Origin: Armigeres subalbatus
Taxonomy: Eukaryota; Arthropoda; Insecta; Diptera; Culicidae
Assembly: GCF_024139115.2 (NCBI RefSeq)
Contig: NC_085139.1
Coordinates: forward strand, 140,250,097-140,314,096
DNA length: 64,000 bases
Reading direction: 5' to 3'
Positions 22,560 to 33,991 of the stretch are shown piece after piece. The notes under the pieces are model-generated. The model did no database searches and was not told where the DNA came from. It saw only the letters and a program-made list of their open reading frames with translations. A program made the position numbers and the translations under genes. The first letter of the stretch is position 1; the number at the start of each line of letters is the position of its first letter.

Positions 22560-22870
22560 CCAGCCCATGTCTGTCTGTCCGTGTGTATGTATGTGTGTAT
22601 GTGTGCGTGTATGTGTGTGCACAAAAGCTATAAAAACATTTGACAACTTTTCGTATAGTAATCCTTAACCAATTTTCTCGCAACAAGTCTCATTCCACAG
22701 GGGACAAAGCCTTGTTGATCACTATTAAATTTTATGACGATCGGTTATTGCGTTTAAAAGTTATGAAGAAAATGGTACATCGGACCATATAAACCCCATA
22801 TAAGGTTGGTGTCTTAACTAAATGCACCACCAACGTTAGGTGGATTAATCTTTGTTTTTCAGCTGTATGT
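22560..22870. mobile_element. GT-rich MITE fragment
   Basis: A tgtctgtccgtgtgtatg-type run, then a ccttaaccaattttctcgcaac block, ending in caccaacgttaggtggatta. The same order of blocks appears in the 1.3 kb elements at 32370-32640 and, inverted, at 42040-42300, and the last block at 42893. It is a common family here that is also carried inside other repeats. Confidence 0.5.
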
Positions 22871-24988
22871 CGCTTTCGGTCAAACCATTTTCGACCTGAT
22901 AACAGTTTGCTTCAATTCGGCTTAATGGGATTTGGTTAGATGTATCGTCAGTATCGACTTAAAAAGTAGAGAGGTTACGAAATTTCGGTCATTAGGCCAA
23001 ACGGATATATATTTTTAACTAAATTACCTGTTCAGATATTGACATTTGGCAGTATGACCTATTGGCCCAAACAATATTTTCGGCCAAATAGCCCATTATG
23101 TCAAACGACCATTTCGATCAAACGGCATTTTCGGGTTGATGATTTTTTCGGTCAAACGACCTGTTAGGGCAAACGACTTTTTCGGCCAAATTACCAATTC
23201 TGTCGTATGTCGCTTTCGGCCAATGGAATTTCCCAAGAATTTCTTATGGACAATACACAAGTCGTTTGATAACTGCAACATGTTTTCGTTTCAGTTAGCA
23301 CAGGCCGATAACTGCGACGCATTCTAGATGTCAAATGATCATCAGACGACATCAGATGCAACAGAAGTGCACCTGATTGTGCAGTGCAAGGCAGCTATCA
23401 TCGACTTTGAAATCGTTTTGAAGTTCAGCTGTCCTATAACTGCAAAACTGATGTAACTATCGAATTGCAGTAGCATTGTAGATAAATGACTTCCAGTTAT
23501 CGAACGTCTATTGTACAAAAAAAAATCCTGTAGAAGTATAAAAAATTACGAACTATTTTCTGTTGAAATTCAAAGATTTTTTTGATTGAAATCTACATTT
23601 TGAACAATCCTTCACACACAATTCTTAAGAAGTTTCTCTTTAACGTTCTTTAGAACTTCTCGTGAATATTCCAGAGAATTTTGCTTGAAAACTTCTTAGA
23701 GTCTTTCTGAAAACTCTTAGGAATTTACTGTTCTATCGTTGGCCATGTCAAACTAGTTATCTTAATTATTTTAGACTGAGAAAGCCAACGTTAAAACATC
23801 CATTCTACCAGCCTCTCATACAATTATGAAGAATTGTCTGTGTATATTCCAAAGAATGATCAATAGAAACTCAACAGGAGCTTTCTGTGAATTTCCGAAG
23901 ATTTTCCTGTAGAAGTTAAAAACAATTTCTTGTGGAAATTCTGAAGTTTCTCATGTAAATTGCGACGAATTTTATGTTGAAATTTCAAACAATTTTATTT
24001 AGGAATTCTAAAGAGCTTCTCTTGGTAATTCCAAAGATTTCTCGAAACTTCAAAGTATTCCCGTGGAAAATTCGAAAATAATTTCCAGATTTAGGAAAAA
24101 CTTATAGTATTCTATGGAGAAGTTCATTAAATTTTTCATGCGAAATTCAAAAGATTCTTTCTTTGAAAATAAAAATCTTGAAAGCATTCCGAAAAAATGC
24201 AAAAAAAAATGTTTCTTAAGAAACGTAATAAAAAAATCGCCACGCCGATTCACGCCGCCGGCTAAAAAGGCTTTCGGCGTGACGCCGAAAACGCCTCCGC
24301 CGCCGACCAAAATTCTGACAAACGCCGCCGCCGACGAATATCTAACCGGCGCACACCTCTAAGTGTGGCACACATAAAAAATAATTACCTACTTTACGGC
24401 TTTTGCAAGCGCATCATAGCAAATCAACGAAGCAACCTTATATAGGCAATAAGGCAATAACCGATCGTGATTAAATACAATGTTATCAACTAGAGTTTGT
24501 CACCTGTCGAATGCAACCTGGAAAAAAAGAAGATCGATTAGGAATTACTATATAGGAAAACTAGACTCATGTTTTTTCGGTTTTCGTGTGCATACGCACA
24601 TACGCACACACACATCTACACACGGACTGACAGACATTTGCTCAGTTCATCGAGCTGAGTCGATCGATAAATAACACTAAGGTCCAAGGGTCTATAAAAA
24701 GTTTGTTTTCGGAGTGAAATGATAGCCTTTTGGTATAACTTTATTGTACGAAAAAGGCAAATATCTATAAGTCCAAATGAAAGTTTTGAAAAAAAAATTA
24801 TACTTGAACAAATATGTGCAATAATATCAAGAAAAATAATTGGAGTTTACAAATCGAGAGAAATTTTTTAAAAGCTTGAGAAGCTTTAAAAAAACAAATC
24901 AAATTTCAAGCACAATTATGTGTATACCGGTAAAACATCGGTTAACCGATTGATCTCAGACACTATTTTTTATTTTTATTCCTGAACT

Positions 24989-25416
24989 ATCCAGTTTTCC
25001 GCGAGCGGTAATGGCCGCCAGCTTGCCTGCGGGTCAGTCTCTGATTTGACACTTGTGGAGGTCAACTGCACCCATCGCGCCGAGAATTCTGACCAATGTA
25101 GCATATAAGAAGGTACTGATTCAGTGAATTCAAGCCTTCTTATATACCACATTGATCAAAATGCTCGAATGGTGGGTGCAGTTGACCTCCAGAAACGTCA
25201 AATCAGAGACTAACCCGCAGGCAAGCTAACAACCGATAAAATCATTCAACAATGATGTCACAGCTTTTAGGGGGGGAGGGGGTCTAAGATTTTGTGACAC
25301 TACATATACTAGATATACAAAAAAGCGTGACAGAGGGGGGAGGGGGTATCTAGAAATCTCAAAAAGTAGTGGACGTCATATTTGAATCGCCCCTTACCGC
25401 TCGCGGAAAACTGGAT
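24989..25416. mobile_element. TA-flanked MITE containing another palindrome
   Basis: Ends TCCAGTTTTCCGCGAGCGGT and inverse, with TA immediately outside both. The right half has two ggggggagggggt runs. A second palindrome (25020-25227) sits in it. Confidence 0.7.
25020..25227. mobile_element. Palindromic MITE nested in the preceding one
   Basis: The arms of ~95 bp begin AGCTTGCCTGCGGGT and include a ggaggtcaactgcaccca block, in inverse order on the right. The centre has agaaggtactgattcagtgaattcaagccttct, which also folds. Almost the whole insert is one hairpin. Confidence 0.75.
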
Positions 25417-25795
25417 ACACGAGCCATTGAGCCACAGAAACACGAGCCATTGATGACTGTATGATGAACTCTTAAAAAAGTTTCAATCCCATCATGAGTC
25501 GCAGTTGAATGCAGTTGAAACAAAACCACTGCTGTATAATTGACAATTAAATGGCGATACGCCAAATTAATCGTTCGATTAGCTCTACTAGGTTTTGTTT
25601 TGCACCAATTTATTATTTTAACAAGCTCGATTTGTTCACACTTAATAGAGCGGAATTGTTTTCCCCCATTGCAATCAATCAATGAGCGGGAAAGTCTTCC
25701 TCCATCAGCAACCAGTTGACCCACATTTTCCATGGTACTGTGCATTCCCATAGTATTACTGGTCAGTATGGTGGTAGGGCACGATAGACGACCTT

Positions 25796-26397
25796 TTGTC
25801 TGGATCGACTGCAACAACACACGAGGGTTCTCCGAAATCAATGAACTGTTTATCATTTCAACGAGCTGACAAGCGGCGAAGAAAGCGTAGGGGCAAAAGC
25901 AGCCAGCGGTTTGTCCCTAAGAAAAGAAAATCTGTACCTCTGAATGGAACAGCTAGATGGAAGGCGCGGACCGGGATAAAGTGTCAGCTGAAATGAACAA
26001 GCGATGGACTACTAAATCACATGATAGTAAGTCTTCGTCGGTGTCTCACTGGGAAAGCGAAAGTGAGCTGCCGTTTGGTGGCTCGCTAGGGATGCTATCT
26101 GTAATTTACCGTGTTCAGCGCAATCGTAAGTCAAACGTTTTCCAGCATCCCGTGAAGTCTTTCCACGATCGGAGGAAGACTTGGGCGCATGCCACGATAA
26201 ATCACCTCCTCTCCGTTGGACATCTTCGAAATTGTCGGCAACAATACCTACCAGCAGACTTTGAGAAGCACAAAATGCGCTTCTTAGCCCATAGACATCA
26301 CCGGATTATAGCTTCAATACACTGGTCGGTAAGGTGGCATCCCGCATTTCATTCGCCTGAGACCTACCACAAGCTCAGTGGAAAGCTGAAGGTTTAG
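25796..26397 (+). other. Unrecognised overlapping open frames
   Basis: Two overlapping forward frames, 25796-25996 (66 codons, containing the basic run KRRRKRRGK) and 25957-26397 (146 codons), lie in one of the few stretches not obviously repetitive. AGTAAGT at 26027 and CGTAAGT at 26130 could be splice donors. I see no known domain. They could be host exons, an old element or chance. Confidence 0.2.
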
Positions 26398-26569
26398 GTT
26401 TTTCCACTGCTTTCGTTGGAAAAAAGTGTACGCGGGAAACATTCCACTGTAAAAGGAGAATGCTTTTTTATCGATTAAAATGGAATTTATTGCGCACATC
26501 CACCGGCCAGATCTTTCGATTCAAAGTTTAATCAATCGAGACGGTAGTCATCTCCTAAATGAAACTTAC

Positions 26570-26666
26570 CTGGGAGATAAATAATTGCATTCGATCGGTA
26601 TTCCAGCAATCGCGGCCCTTACTGGGCATCATTGTTAGCGAGTGCAGTTTCAGATAGTTCGATGTG
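26570..26666 (-). other. Candidate internal exon
   Basis: On the reverse strand, TTTTCAAATATTTCAG (acceptor-like) is followed by 97 bp with one frame open throughout (including MMPSKGRDCWNTDRMQLF). It ends CTCCCAG followed by GTAAGT, a consensus donor. I recognise no domain. A 97-bp exon with both signals can occur by chance in 64 kb. Confidence 0.2.
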
Positions 26667-26989
26667 CTGAAATATTTGAAAACTACACCCACACAGCTCT
26701 TATTTTATTTAATTTCTGTGTTGTTTATATGTGAAAATAAAACCAGTGTAAGTATAAAACCAGTTCTGTCTGTAGTTAAGAAAGTGAACTGGAAAAAATC
26801 ACACATCATGTAAACGATAGTCATTAAAGCTTCAGAAGATGTGTTTGATGAATCTCTAGCAGATCAGTAAAGAAAGTACCAGTCTTAAAACAAATAAACC
26901 GAAAACATGGCAAAAAGTTAAGCACGAGAGCTCTTACAATAAATTAATTTAAATAGAATGGTGCATCCTAGAGTGATCTGAAAAGAGCC

Positions 26990-27146
26990 TTCCTTAGCCG
27001 TGCGGTGAGATGTTCGGTTCTAATTTCTTTATCTTTTTTGGATGGAGATTTTCTCGACTTCCCTGAGCATAAATGTATCATTGTATTAGCCCAATGGCAA
27101 AAATGGCAAATCCCAGTACTGTGAGGATGTGATGCCAATTACAAAA
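26990..27146 (+). mobile_element. Feilai-like SINE, copy 3 (internally deleted)
   Basis: The head CCTTCCTTAGCCGTGCGGTG and the middle ctcgacttccctgagcataa are kept. The B-box region and part of the body are lost. It ends gaggatgtgatgccaattac and a run of A. Confidence 0.65.
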
Positions 27147-27149
27147 AAA

Positions 27150-28500
27150 TGCCTCCTGGACTAATCTTTTAAAAAAATAATCTTTCATTGGTAGAAATCA
27201 TTTTCAAAATGTATATTTCTGCGAAAAACATTATTAAATAATCCTGCAAATATTATCAAAATTAAAGAAATGTTACAGATAGTTATGCTGTCTACTAGGT
27301 AAGATTATAGATTCATTTCTAATGGAATAACGGACGACTCCCACTTAAGGTCTTGTTCCTAGTTCAATCCCGCATATTTAAATATAGGCCACTCGCATAA
27401 AAAACTGAAAGAAAGAGCACCGTATTGAACTATGCAGCATGTCTTTGAAAATTTACTGATAGGTTGTTACTTGGTTTACGATCAACCATACAATGTAGCA
27501 ACGTGCATGCTGACTAAAAAGCAGAGCTTCAATCAATACACCCATTCACACTGGAAATCATGTTTCATCACATCAAAGATCATTACTGCTTGAATAAGAT
27601 TCATGGCACGTTTTCAATACCGGTTTCCGATACAAATTTGTTGACACACTATTTTCTCGCTAAATACCACTCAACTACAAGAACCCGCTTCAATCCAAAG
27701 AAAAAGAGAGTGGCAGCGTATCCATTTCAATCATCGGTGAGAGGCTCTTTCGTTTGATACTATCGCTAATTGTTATTTATACGCTGCTTATCTGCGATGA
27801 TAATTACCTACCAGCGGAGGTGTGCTGAAGCGGTGAAACATCTGATAGTTCCGCCCTCTTCAACCCTTTTGACAGGGTCAGCGTGTCTTGGGTGCATGCG
27901 GCTTGGCGATAAAGCAGCGAAGAAACACTTCTGGGAAGTGTATGCAAAAGCCACTCTCATATATGTCAAAAATTAAGCGTAGGTATTGCTGCTGCTAATA
28001 ACAGTTTATCGTCGAGCTTCCGCAGCTTCTGATACTGTCTTTGTTGATACACCGCGCATACATTTTCTTCAAGTCGAGTCGAGTACGAGAAACTGCTTTA
28101 CTGATGTTGAGGCTAAAATACGTATCTATAAAATTGCAAATAAATGGGTCAGTACTAACTTGTCTTATGATAAATGAAGACATTTCAAAAAATGCTCTTA
28201 ATGATTTTCTATATAAAATCGTTCGAAAACGTTTTGCAAACACGCAGTTTTTTTATGCATGGTGTGATTTTAGTCTATTGACCTTTAGTGTCAATGAAAC
28301 AATGAGTTAGCCTCACGAACAAATTCACAAAAAAATCAAAGAAAATTCATGTGGTATTTAAAAAGCTGTGAAAGTAAAGGTCAATCGAGAAATTTATTAT
28401 TTCTAACCGCGAAAAAAACCTGGGTGTACCTAAATTATGTTATTGTTTTGCACTCACACAGATTCAATCTATTCTACAGCCTTTCTAAAAGTAGTTGAAT
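27150..28500. other. Mostly unassigned; one repeat segment
   Basis: Nothing is identified apart from 28065-28200 (gagtcgagtacgagaaactg, then a cttactgatgttgaggc block and tgtcttatgataaatgaag). That segment is repeated in diverged form at 37665-37790. Reading frames are below 90 codons. Confidence 0.4.
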
Positions 28501-28559
28501 CATTTAACCATATTATCATTATATTATCAGACGAAGGCCGAAGTAGCCTTTACAGTACA

Positions 28560-29465
28560 TAAAAGTTGTCTTTATTTAGCTCTGTCCATAGCTGCAGATC
28601 GCCAGCCACGTAGTCTACGGCGGAACCACAAATCGTCTCTAAGCCAGATCGATCCACCTTACTCGCTGTGAATTCGCCTTATTGTGCCCGTTGGATAGTT
28701 ATCGAAAATCATTTTCACCGGGTCACTGTCTGACATGCTGGCTACAATTCTGGCACATCTCAATCGTTTGATTTTCGCGGTGTGAACGATAGATGGTTCT
28801 CCAAACAGCTGACGCAACTCATGATTCATTAACATCGTCCACGTACCGCCCGCCATCTGCACGCCACCATAGATGGTACGCAGCACTTTCCTTTAAAAAA
28901 ACTCGAAGTGCGCGTTGGTCCTCCATGAGCGTTGTCCAAGTCTCGTGTCAGTAAGGGACTACCGGTCTAATGCAGAGCAGAGTTTGTCAAGGTGGCGAAT
29001 TATTTTCGATCGGAGCGTCGGCGGTCACCACTGAGCCCAAGTACACGAATTCTTCAACCACCTCGATTTCGTCACCACCGATACAAACTGGGTGAGTGGC
29101 TCACGTTGTCTTCTCTTGAGCCTCTTCCTATCATGTACTTCGTATTCGACACGTGATGACTAGTCCGATCTGATTGTCTTCCCTCGTCAGGCGGATGTAG
29201 GCTTCTTTCTTCAGAAGGTCACGTTCCGTAATATCAATGTCGTCGACGAAACCAAATAAGTGAACGTACTTCTTGAAAACCGTAATACTCGTGTTTATCC
29301 CTGCCCTTCGTATTACCTCCTCTAAAGCGATGTTGAAGAGCTTTGCTGAGCTTAACTTAGACTGACTGTACATATTATTGGTTGCCTCACCGTGATAGAT
29401 AAGAATTGATACAAATTGCACTTCGATCCAAGTGAATAATGGTTTGGGTTTACCATCTATCTTCG
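28560..29465 (-). pseudogene. Non-LTR retrotransposon RT, 3' fragment
   Basis: An antisense remnant of a reverse transcriptase. An open stretch (29131-29688) carries LFNIALEEVIRRAG near 29325 and the catalytic box FVDDIDI near 29235-29258 (the usual Ala is Val). Farther along, in other frames, VYLGS-like sequence appears near 29055 and MLRTIYGGVQ...MNHELRQLFGEPSIV at 28886-28750. Stops and shifts are frequent, and there is no endonuclease. It resembles the class of insect elements ending in the LRTIFGGVQ/RMNHELYQL module, and I leave the clade open. N-terminal codons upstream of about 29465 do not look like RT. Confidence 0.7.
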
Positions 29466-29899
29466 AACTGCACGTTTCAGCAGCTTTCATATGTTGATCC
29501 ATAACAGTCAGTCTGTTAGAAAAGGAAGGGAATATTAGTTTGGGATTATTGTTGCTACTAGAGAGCGAGTGGCGAGAATACCTCTGCATCTTCATAATAT
29601 TCTTGGAAGGAGGTTGTGTGAGTTGGGTGGGGTAGTCAGAAACATCCCTAGCAGCACAATTCACGTTGATTTGGTTGAAATAACTCATATATGACCAAAT
29701 TTAGTCGTATATGAGTATAATAGACTGATTTACAACATGTGTGTTGCTCGGGATAGATCGGGATCTACCATGTGAAGTGCTGTAACCTAAGCAACTCAAC
29801 ATTATACTAATTAGTACGGATATTTTTATATACAAAGGATTGTAGTAAGCTACGCTAGAAGGAGGTCAAGAGCACAAAAGTTGCGAAGGCCGACGGCTG

Positions 29900-29973
29900 T
29901 CCTTCGTAGATTAGTTGGCTTAAAACACCAGTCTAGCGTACTGAGGGTCGTGGGTTCGAGTCCCATCGGAAGA
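29900..29973 (+). tRNA. tRNA-like sequence or SINE head (AGC anticodon loop)
   Basis: A 74-base cloverleaf-like sequence. TCCTTCG pairs with CGGAAGA (one mismatch and one wobble). The anticodon arm is CAGT-CTAGCGT-ACTG with loop triplet AGC, and the T arm is TGGG-TTCGAGT-CCCA. The D arm is poor. It is more likely a tRNA-derived SINE head or pseudogene than a working tRNA gene, because there is no T-run terminator right after it. Confidence 0.35.
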
Positions 29974-30585
29974 AAGTGGTTACCTCTAATACATTTTTCA
30001 AATCAGAATCTTCAACATAATGATGTAGTGATGTACATATTCACATATTAGTTTTCAGAACATACACACTTAAAATAAATCGCATCCAATGCTGCCGAAT
30101 ATTTACAACCCTGTAACACTCGTAGTTTGAATTTGCAAAATAGCCTTATTTCAATAATCAGAATCATGTGTAGCTAAACACACTCAACTTTGATAAGTGT
30201 TGTTAGGACAGTTGCCGAATAATATGCAATTAATTGTAATCAAGTGTCGGTTTTTCACCGTCATTAGTCGTCTGAGTACACGCGACCACACACGTAAGGC
30301 AATCAAACTCATCAAATGCTTTAGCTAAGCAAGCCTTTGACACAGCAGAGTGCCATTGATCAGCATTGTATATCAGTCCGCCCAGCCCGTTGTTGGGGGC
30401 ATGGAGTGCGATCCTCTCGTATAATAAACAATGTGCACTCGCTTGACTGTGGATATACAACAGTAAAGCACATGTGGAGATTGGACAAATCAAGCATCCG
30501 AAAGATATTCAATTTGCAAAAAAGAGAGCGGTGGAGGTTGGTACTCGGATTCTGATGGCTTTTCCGCAAACGTGACGTTTAAGTG

Positions 30586-30654
30586 GTCTTGTTGTGTAGG
30601 GGTTATCACGCCTATCTAGAGAGTATGAGGTGGAGATTCAGTCCCTCCAAGACA
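30586..30654 (+). repeat. tRNA-like sequence, degenerate
   Basis: GTCTTG at the start pairs with CAAGAC at the end. An A-box-like TAGGGGTTATCACGCC and a B-box-like AGATTCAGTCCC lie between them. The folding is incomplete. Probably a SINE head. Confidence 0.3.
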
Positions 30655-31164
30655 CGTGAATTCTTTTTCGCAAATTTCATATCAATTTGTCCATTTCGAA
30701 ACATGTGCTGTGCATATGCATAGCCAAGATATTTAACAAAGAAATAGGACAGATGCTTTAAAGTCCCAGCGCACAGTGTTTTATTTCGTCATTTTCACGA
30801 TCGAAAAACAAAAACCCGAAAAGTGTTGATTTTGGATATAGGGTTTGTTACAGAAGTTTCAAGATATTTAGGCGCGAATTTTTCGATAAAAACAGTTTGA
30901 TGATTAATCCCCCTAAAAGTTAGTTGAGAAAATTATTTTTCCACCAGAATGAGATAGACACGTAGTGTCTTCCGCAAAGTTGTAGCAAATGTTAATACGA
31001 GCAACTTTAATATATAACAAACTTAAGTCGTTTTATGTGAAAACCCCATAAAAATCTAATTTTTCATTCTAACTCTTACCAAAATTTTTTGCCATTTTCC
31101 GTCTCTTGTACAAAGTTGTTAAACAGGCAAAATTACATATTTTTGAACATTGCGGCGATGAAGC

Positions 31165-31594
31165 TGAGTTTCTATATTTTTGATATAACAAACTTCACAT
31201 GGTTCATGTGGAAATCCCCTTAAAATCATTCTCTTAACTTAAACTAACTCTAATGATTTTTCACATTTTTCGTCTCTTCTACAAAGTTGTCAAACCAGCA
31301 AAATAACATGTTTTTGCTGAACATTGTAAATTTCTATCTCTTATAAAACAAAAGTTATTCAAATATTATGATTTTTCATAGGTTTCCAAGTTTTAACACA
31401 GCATTCGAGAAGATTCTTGTCGACAAAAGTTTCCAATGTCAGTAGAAAAAAGAAATAAGCGATTTTGAGCATATTGTGAAGAAATTTGCGACTTTTTGCA
31501 ATTAAGGGAGTAATTACAAGTGGAAATACCTCTAAGAATATGTATAATTTAAAGATTACTTTTGTTGTATGTGAGATGGAATGTTCAGGTATCA
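31165..31594 (+). repeat. Internal 425-bp segment, copy 1
   Basis: It runs from GAGTTTCTATATTTTT to GAGATGGAATGTT. It is ~93% identical by eye to 35989-36411, in the same orientation, and lies just inside the left arm of the Transib-like element. Confidence 0.8.
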
Positions 31595-31854
31595 GGTATC
31601 AGAAAAGTCGGCTCAGGTGGCACGATCCCCTACGAAAGGGAGATTTGTGCCTCGCCCATTTTTATTGCGTATATCATCATTTACCTGAGGGTGAAAGGAA
31701 GGAAGAAAATGAACGGGATAAGGATAAAAGGAAAGGAAAACAATGAAGAATATCTCTAAGATAAAAAGAAAAAAGTTTCCAGAAGGGAAACGAACAGAAA
31801 TTGAACTCTTCACAGAGTAGCCCAATGGTTAAATATCATAGCAGAGTATACTGC

Positions 31855-33153
31855 ATAAGGTACACTGGGGGAAGTGGAAAAGGAAAAATCGATAGTGCAT
31901 GTTTGAATTAGTGTAAAACCAGTTTAAATGATCTAAATGGGTTCAATCAAAATGGGCTATCAAAAACAGTCAATTTTGCACCAACTGTGTGGTGATTCAT
32001 ACCATTTTGGTCGCTTGAAAATTGTGGAAAGAGATTTAAAAATAAGGAGTTGTTTTTCCACTTAACCCAGTGAGATGGGGTAAGTGGAAAACCCATGCTA
32101 CCTTGACCTTCAATTGTGATGAGTAGTTACATATAACTAAAATCCAAAGGATAATTGCTCTTAGTATCTATTGTTGAATAATTTCATTGGCTTAGCGGAA
32201 TAGGTCCTCAAGGAATTCTCGTAATAGCTAGGGGAGGGCTGGGTTTGACTTCTCGAACACTAAGTGTACGTAAAATCTATATATTCGCCCCAAAGATGAA
32301 CTTTTTAAAGGAAAAATGGGTCTTACAGGGTTATAAACTAATCAACTTAGTTTAACGAATTGAGATGATGTCTGTATGTGCGTATTTGTATGTATGTGTG
32401 TGCGCAAAGCAAGTACAAAATTATCAGCTATTTTTAAGCACTTGTCCTTAACCAATTTGTTCGCAAAAAAATTGCATTCAACGGCGATACTTGTTATTAA
32501 TAAAAATTAATGTGAACTATAGAATAAATTTACCTATCAGTGCTATTTTTAACTTTTTTATACATTTTTTTTCATGTGTGAAATATGTGGAAGGCATCAA
32601 TACCGATAGGTGGATTAATCAGGCACTTTCTCATTTATATTAGTCCAATCACCACAATGATAACAATGATAACAAAGAAAGAACATATTAAGATTCACAG
32701 CTATCGAAATAAACCCTGGAGGGAAGAAAATAATTGCGTAATTAGAGCATTATCCACTTCCCCCGCAGTGTCTGATACCAGGGGTAAGTGTAAAATCTTT
32801 GAATTATTTGCTTTCATGGTACAAACCACTCCAAATTGAATGGGATTAGTTTAATTGTATTGTAATAGTAACCTGTGATATAAATTCACTAGAAAAAGGG
32901 ACAATTGGTGCAAATAAGAATTGTTTTTATGAATGCAAAAATCAACTTTTCGCGAAATCTAAAATTACAGTTCAAGCGTTAACCGTGTTAGTGCATGTAT
33001 TATACAAATTTCAACATAGTATTAGTGTGAGCATCAAAATATATTCTTGCACAATGTTATGATGTGGTAAAAACTGTAAAGTATGAACAAATACAATTTT
33101 TTGAGTCGCTTTTTACACTTACCCCCTTTTTCCACTTCCCCCAGTGTACCTTA
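31855..33153 (+). mobile_element. 1.3 kb TA-flanked element, copy 1
   Basis: TAAGGTACACTGGGGGAAGT at the left pairs with ACTTCCCCCAGTGTACCTTA at the right, and TA forms the outer edge on both sides. It is homologous to the inverted copy at 41061-42802 along its length. Further ggggtaagtggaaa-type words occur internally. No transposase is present, and an 84-codon frame here is conserved only to the extent the copies are. Confidence 0.75.
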
Positions 33154-33251
33154 TATGATTTAAGAAAATCGTATTTTGAACCTTTAGTTCTGTTTTGAAG
33201 CTTCAAAGAAAACAGCGTTTAAGCTAAAGTTGAATTTATCAATTTTCGGGT

Positions 33252-33991
33252 TTAGAAGATTTCCTCTCCATATATGGCTTGCATAGATTTTTTTTGGAAC
33301 CCGTAGTTCAGTCTTGAATTCATTGATTTTAGAAGGTTAAAAGAACAATCAGTAATGGTGCAAATAACCAAACGATGACTTGCAGTCATTAACTTTGTTC
33401 TTAAAATCTTCCATTGTTCAATTCCCAAAGAGGGATTCTGAAAGTAAAGTCTTTCAGAATGTCGGCTTCGTTCAAACATTCATTTGAAATCAAAGGAATA
33501 TTCAAGCAAACCTTATTCTGGTGCAGACCATATGTTTCAATGAAGAACTTGCAACCATCCACCGCGTTCTCGTTTATTTCAGCTAGCTTGTTTTTCAGCC
33601 GGATAGAGATTTCCTCATTCTCTGGCGAGATCCAGAGTTTACCGAAGCGAAGTCCATAGCTGTTGAAGTTAGGAATAAATGAGCCAGACGGAAACTGGTG
33701 TAGGGAATTATTCAAATCATTTAAAAGCTCGTCTTTCAAAACGTTAGTAAAATAACCATTCTGCATGGTTATTTGAAAACGGTATTGATGAAAAGCCAAT
33801 GCAGTTCCACTTTTTTTCAAAGTAACATCGCCAGAAGAACTTGCCTTAGATTTTTCGGGGTTTTTTGGTGAATAATTGTCACCAAGATTCTCAGAAACTG
33901 AAGAAAAAGCATGTTGTTTTTCATCCACAGATTTTACCTTTGGATCTACAACTGTAGGCACTGAAGAATTCGAAACTTGATTAGAAGCCAT
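33252..33991 (-). pseudogene. DUF4780-like transposon ORF, one frameshift
   Basis: From ATG 33991 a frame runs through a Ser/Lys-rich leader. It then covers a domain with LHQFPSGSFIPNFNSYGLRFGK (split here as LHQFPSGSFI and NFNSYGLRFGK), ENEEISIRLKNKLAEI and KVCLNIPL. Near 33437 the trace moves to the next frame (NPSLGIEQWKIL, then HRLVICTITD and LNYGFQK) and stops near 33252. The block order matches my memory of DUF4780, a domain of insect transposon-associated proteins of unknown biochemical role. It lies inside the Transib-like element, opposite to the neighbouring 1.3 kb element. The frame upstream of 33991 (to 34207) also lacks a stop but looks unrelated. Confidence 0.55.

Larger units (their letters stand above)
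18662..24361. mobile_element. hAT-type element with CGCCG-rich ends, 5.7 kb
   Basis: The perfect 14-bp ends are TAGAGGTGTGCGCC and GGCGCACACCTCTA. The 8-bp direct repeat AGTGTGGC lies on both sides (18654-18661 and 24362-24369). About 120 bp at each end is rich in CGCCGCCG, in contrast to the AT-rich interior. The interior is imperfect repeats (gaaattcc/ggaatttc words, ttggccgaa words) plus a nested inverted-repeat element. The longest reading frame inside is 123 codons and shows no hAT dimerisation motif, so it is non-autonomous or fully decayed. Confidence 0.75.
18620..24760. mobile_element. MITE with TGCCTTTCTCG ends, split by a 5.7 kb hAT element
   Basis: The left end GATGCCTTTCTCGATTCAA pairs with the inverse of the right end near 24745-24760 (TACGAAAAAGGCAA). 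The right part holds acacacacat-type repeats, cagacatttgctcagttcatcgagctgag and a block near 24700 (ggagtgaaatgatagcctttt) that I recall as common in Aedes. Removing the hAT element leaves about 440 bp. Confidence 0.55.

Noticed and set aside
25359..25856. 165-codon reverse-strand frame
   Set aside because: Its end runs into the inverted repeat of a MITE (ending 25416), and no domain is visible.
32585..32839. 84-codon frame similar to the one at 41819-42040
   Set aside because: The similarity follows from the two copies of the 1.3 kb element. The frames differ in start and show no domain.
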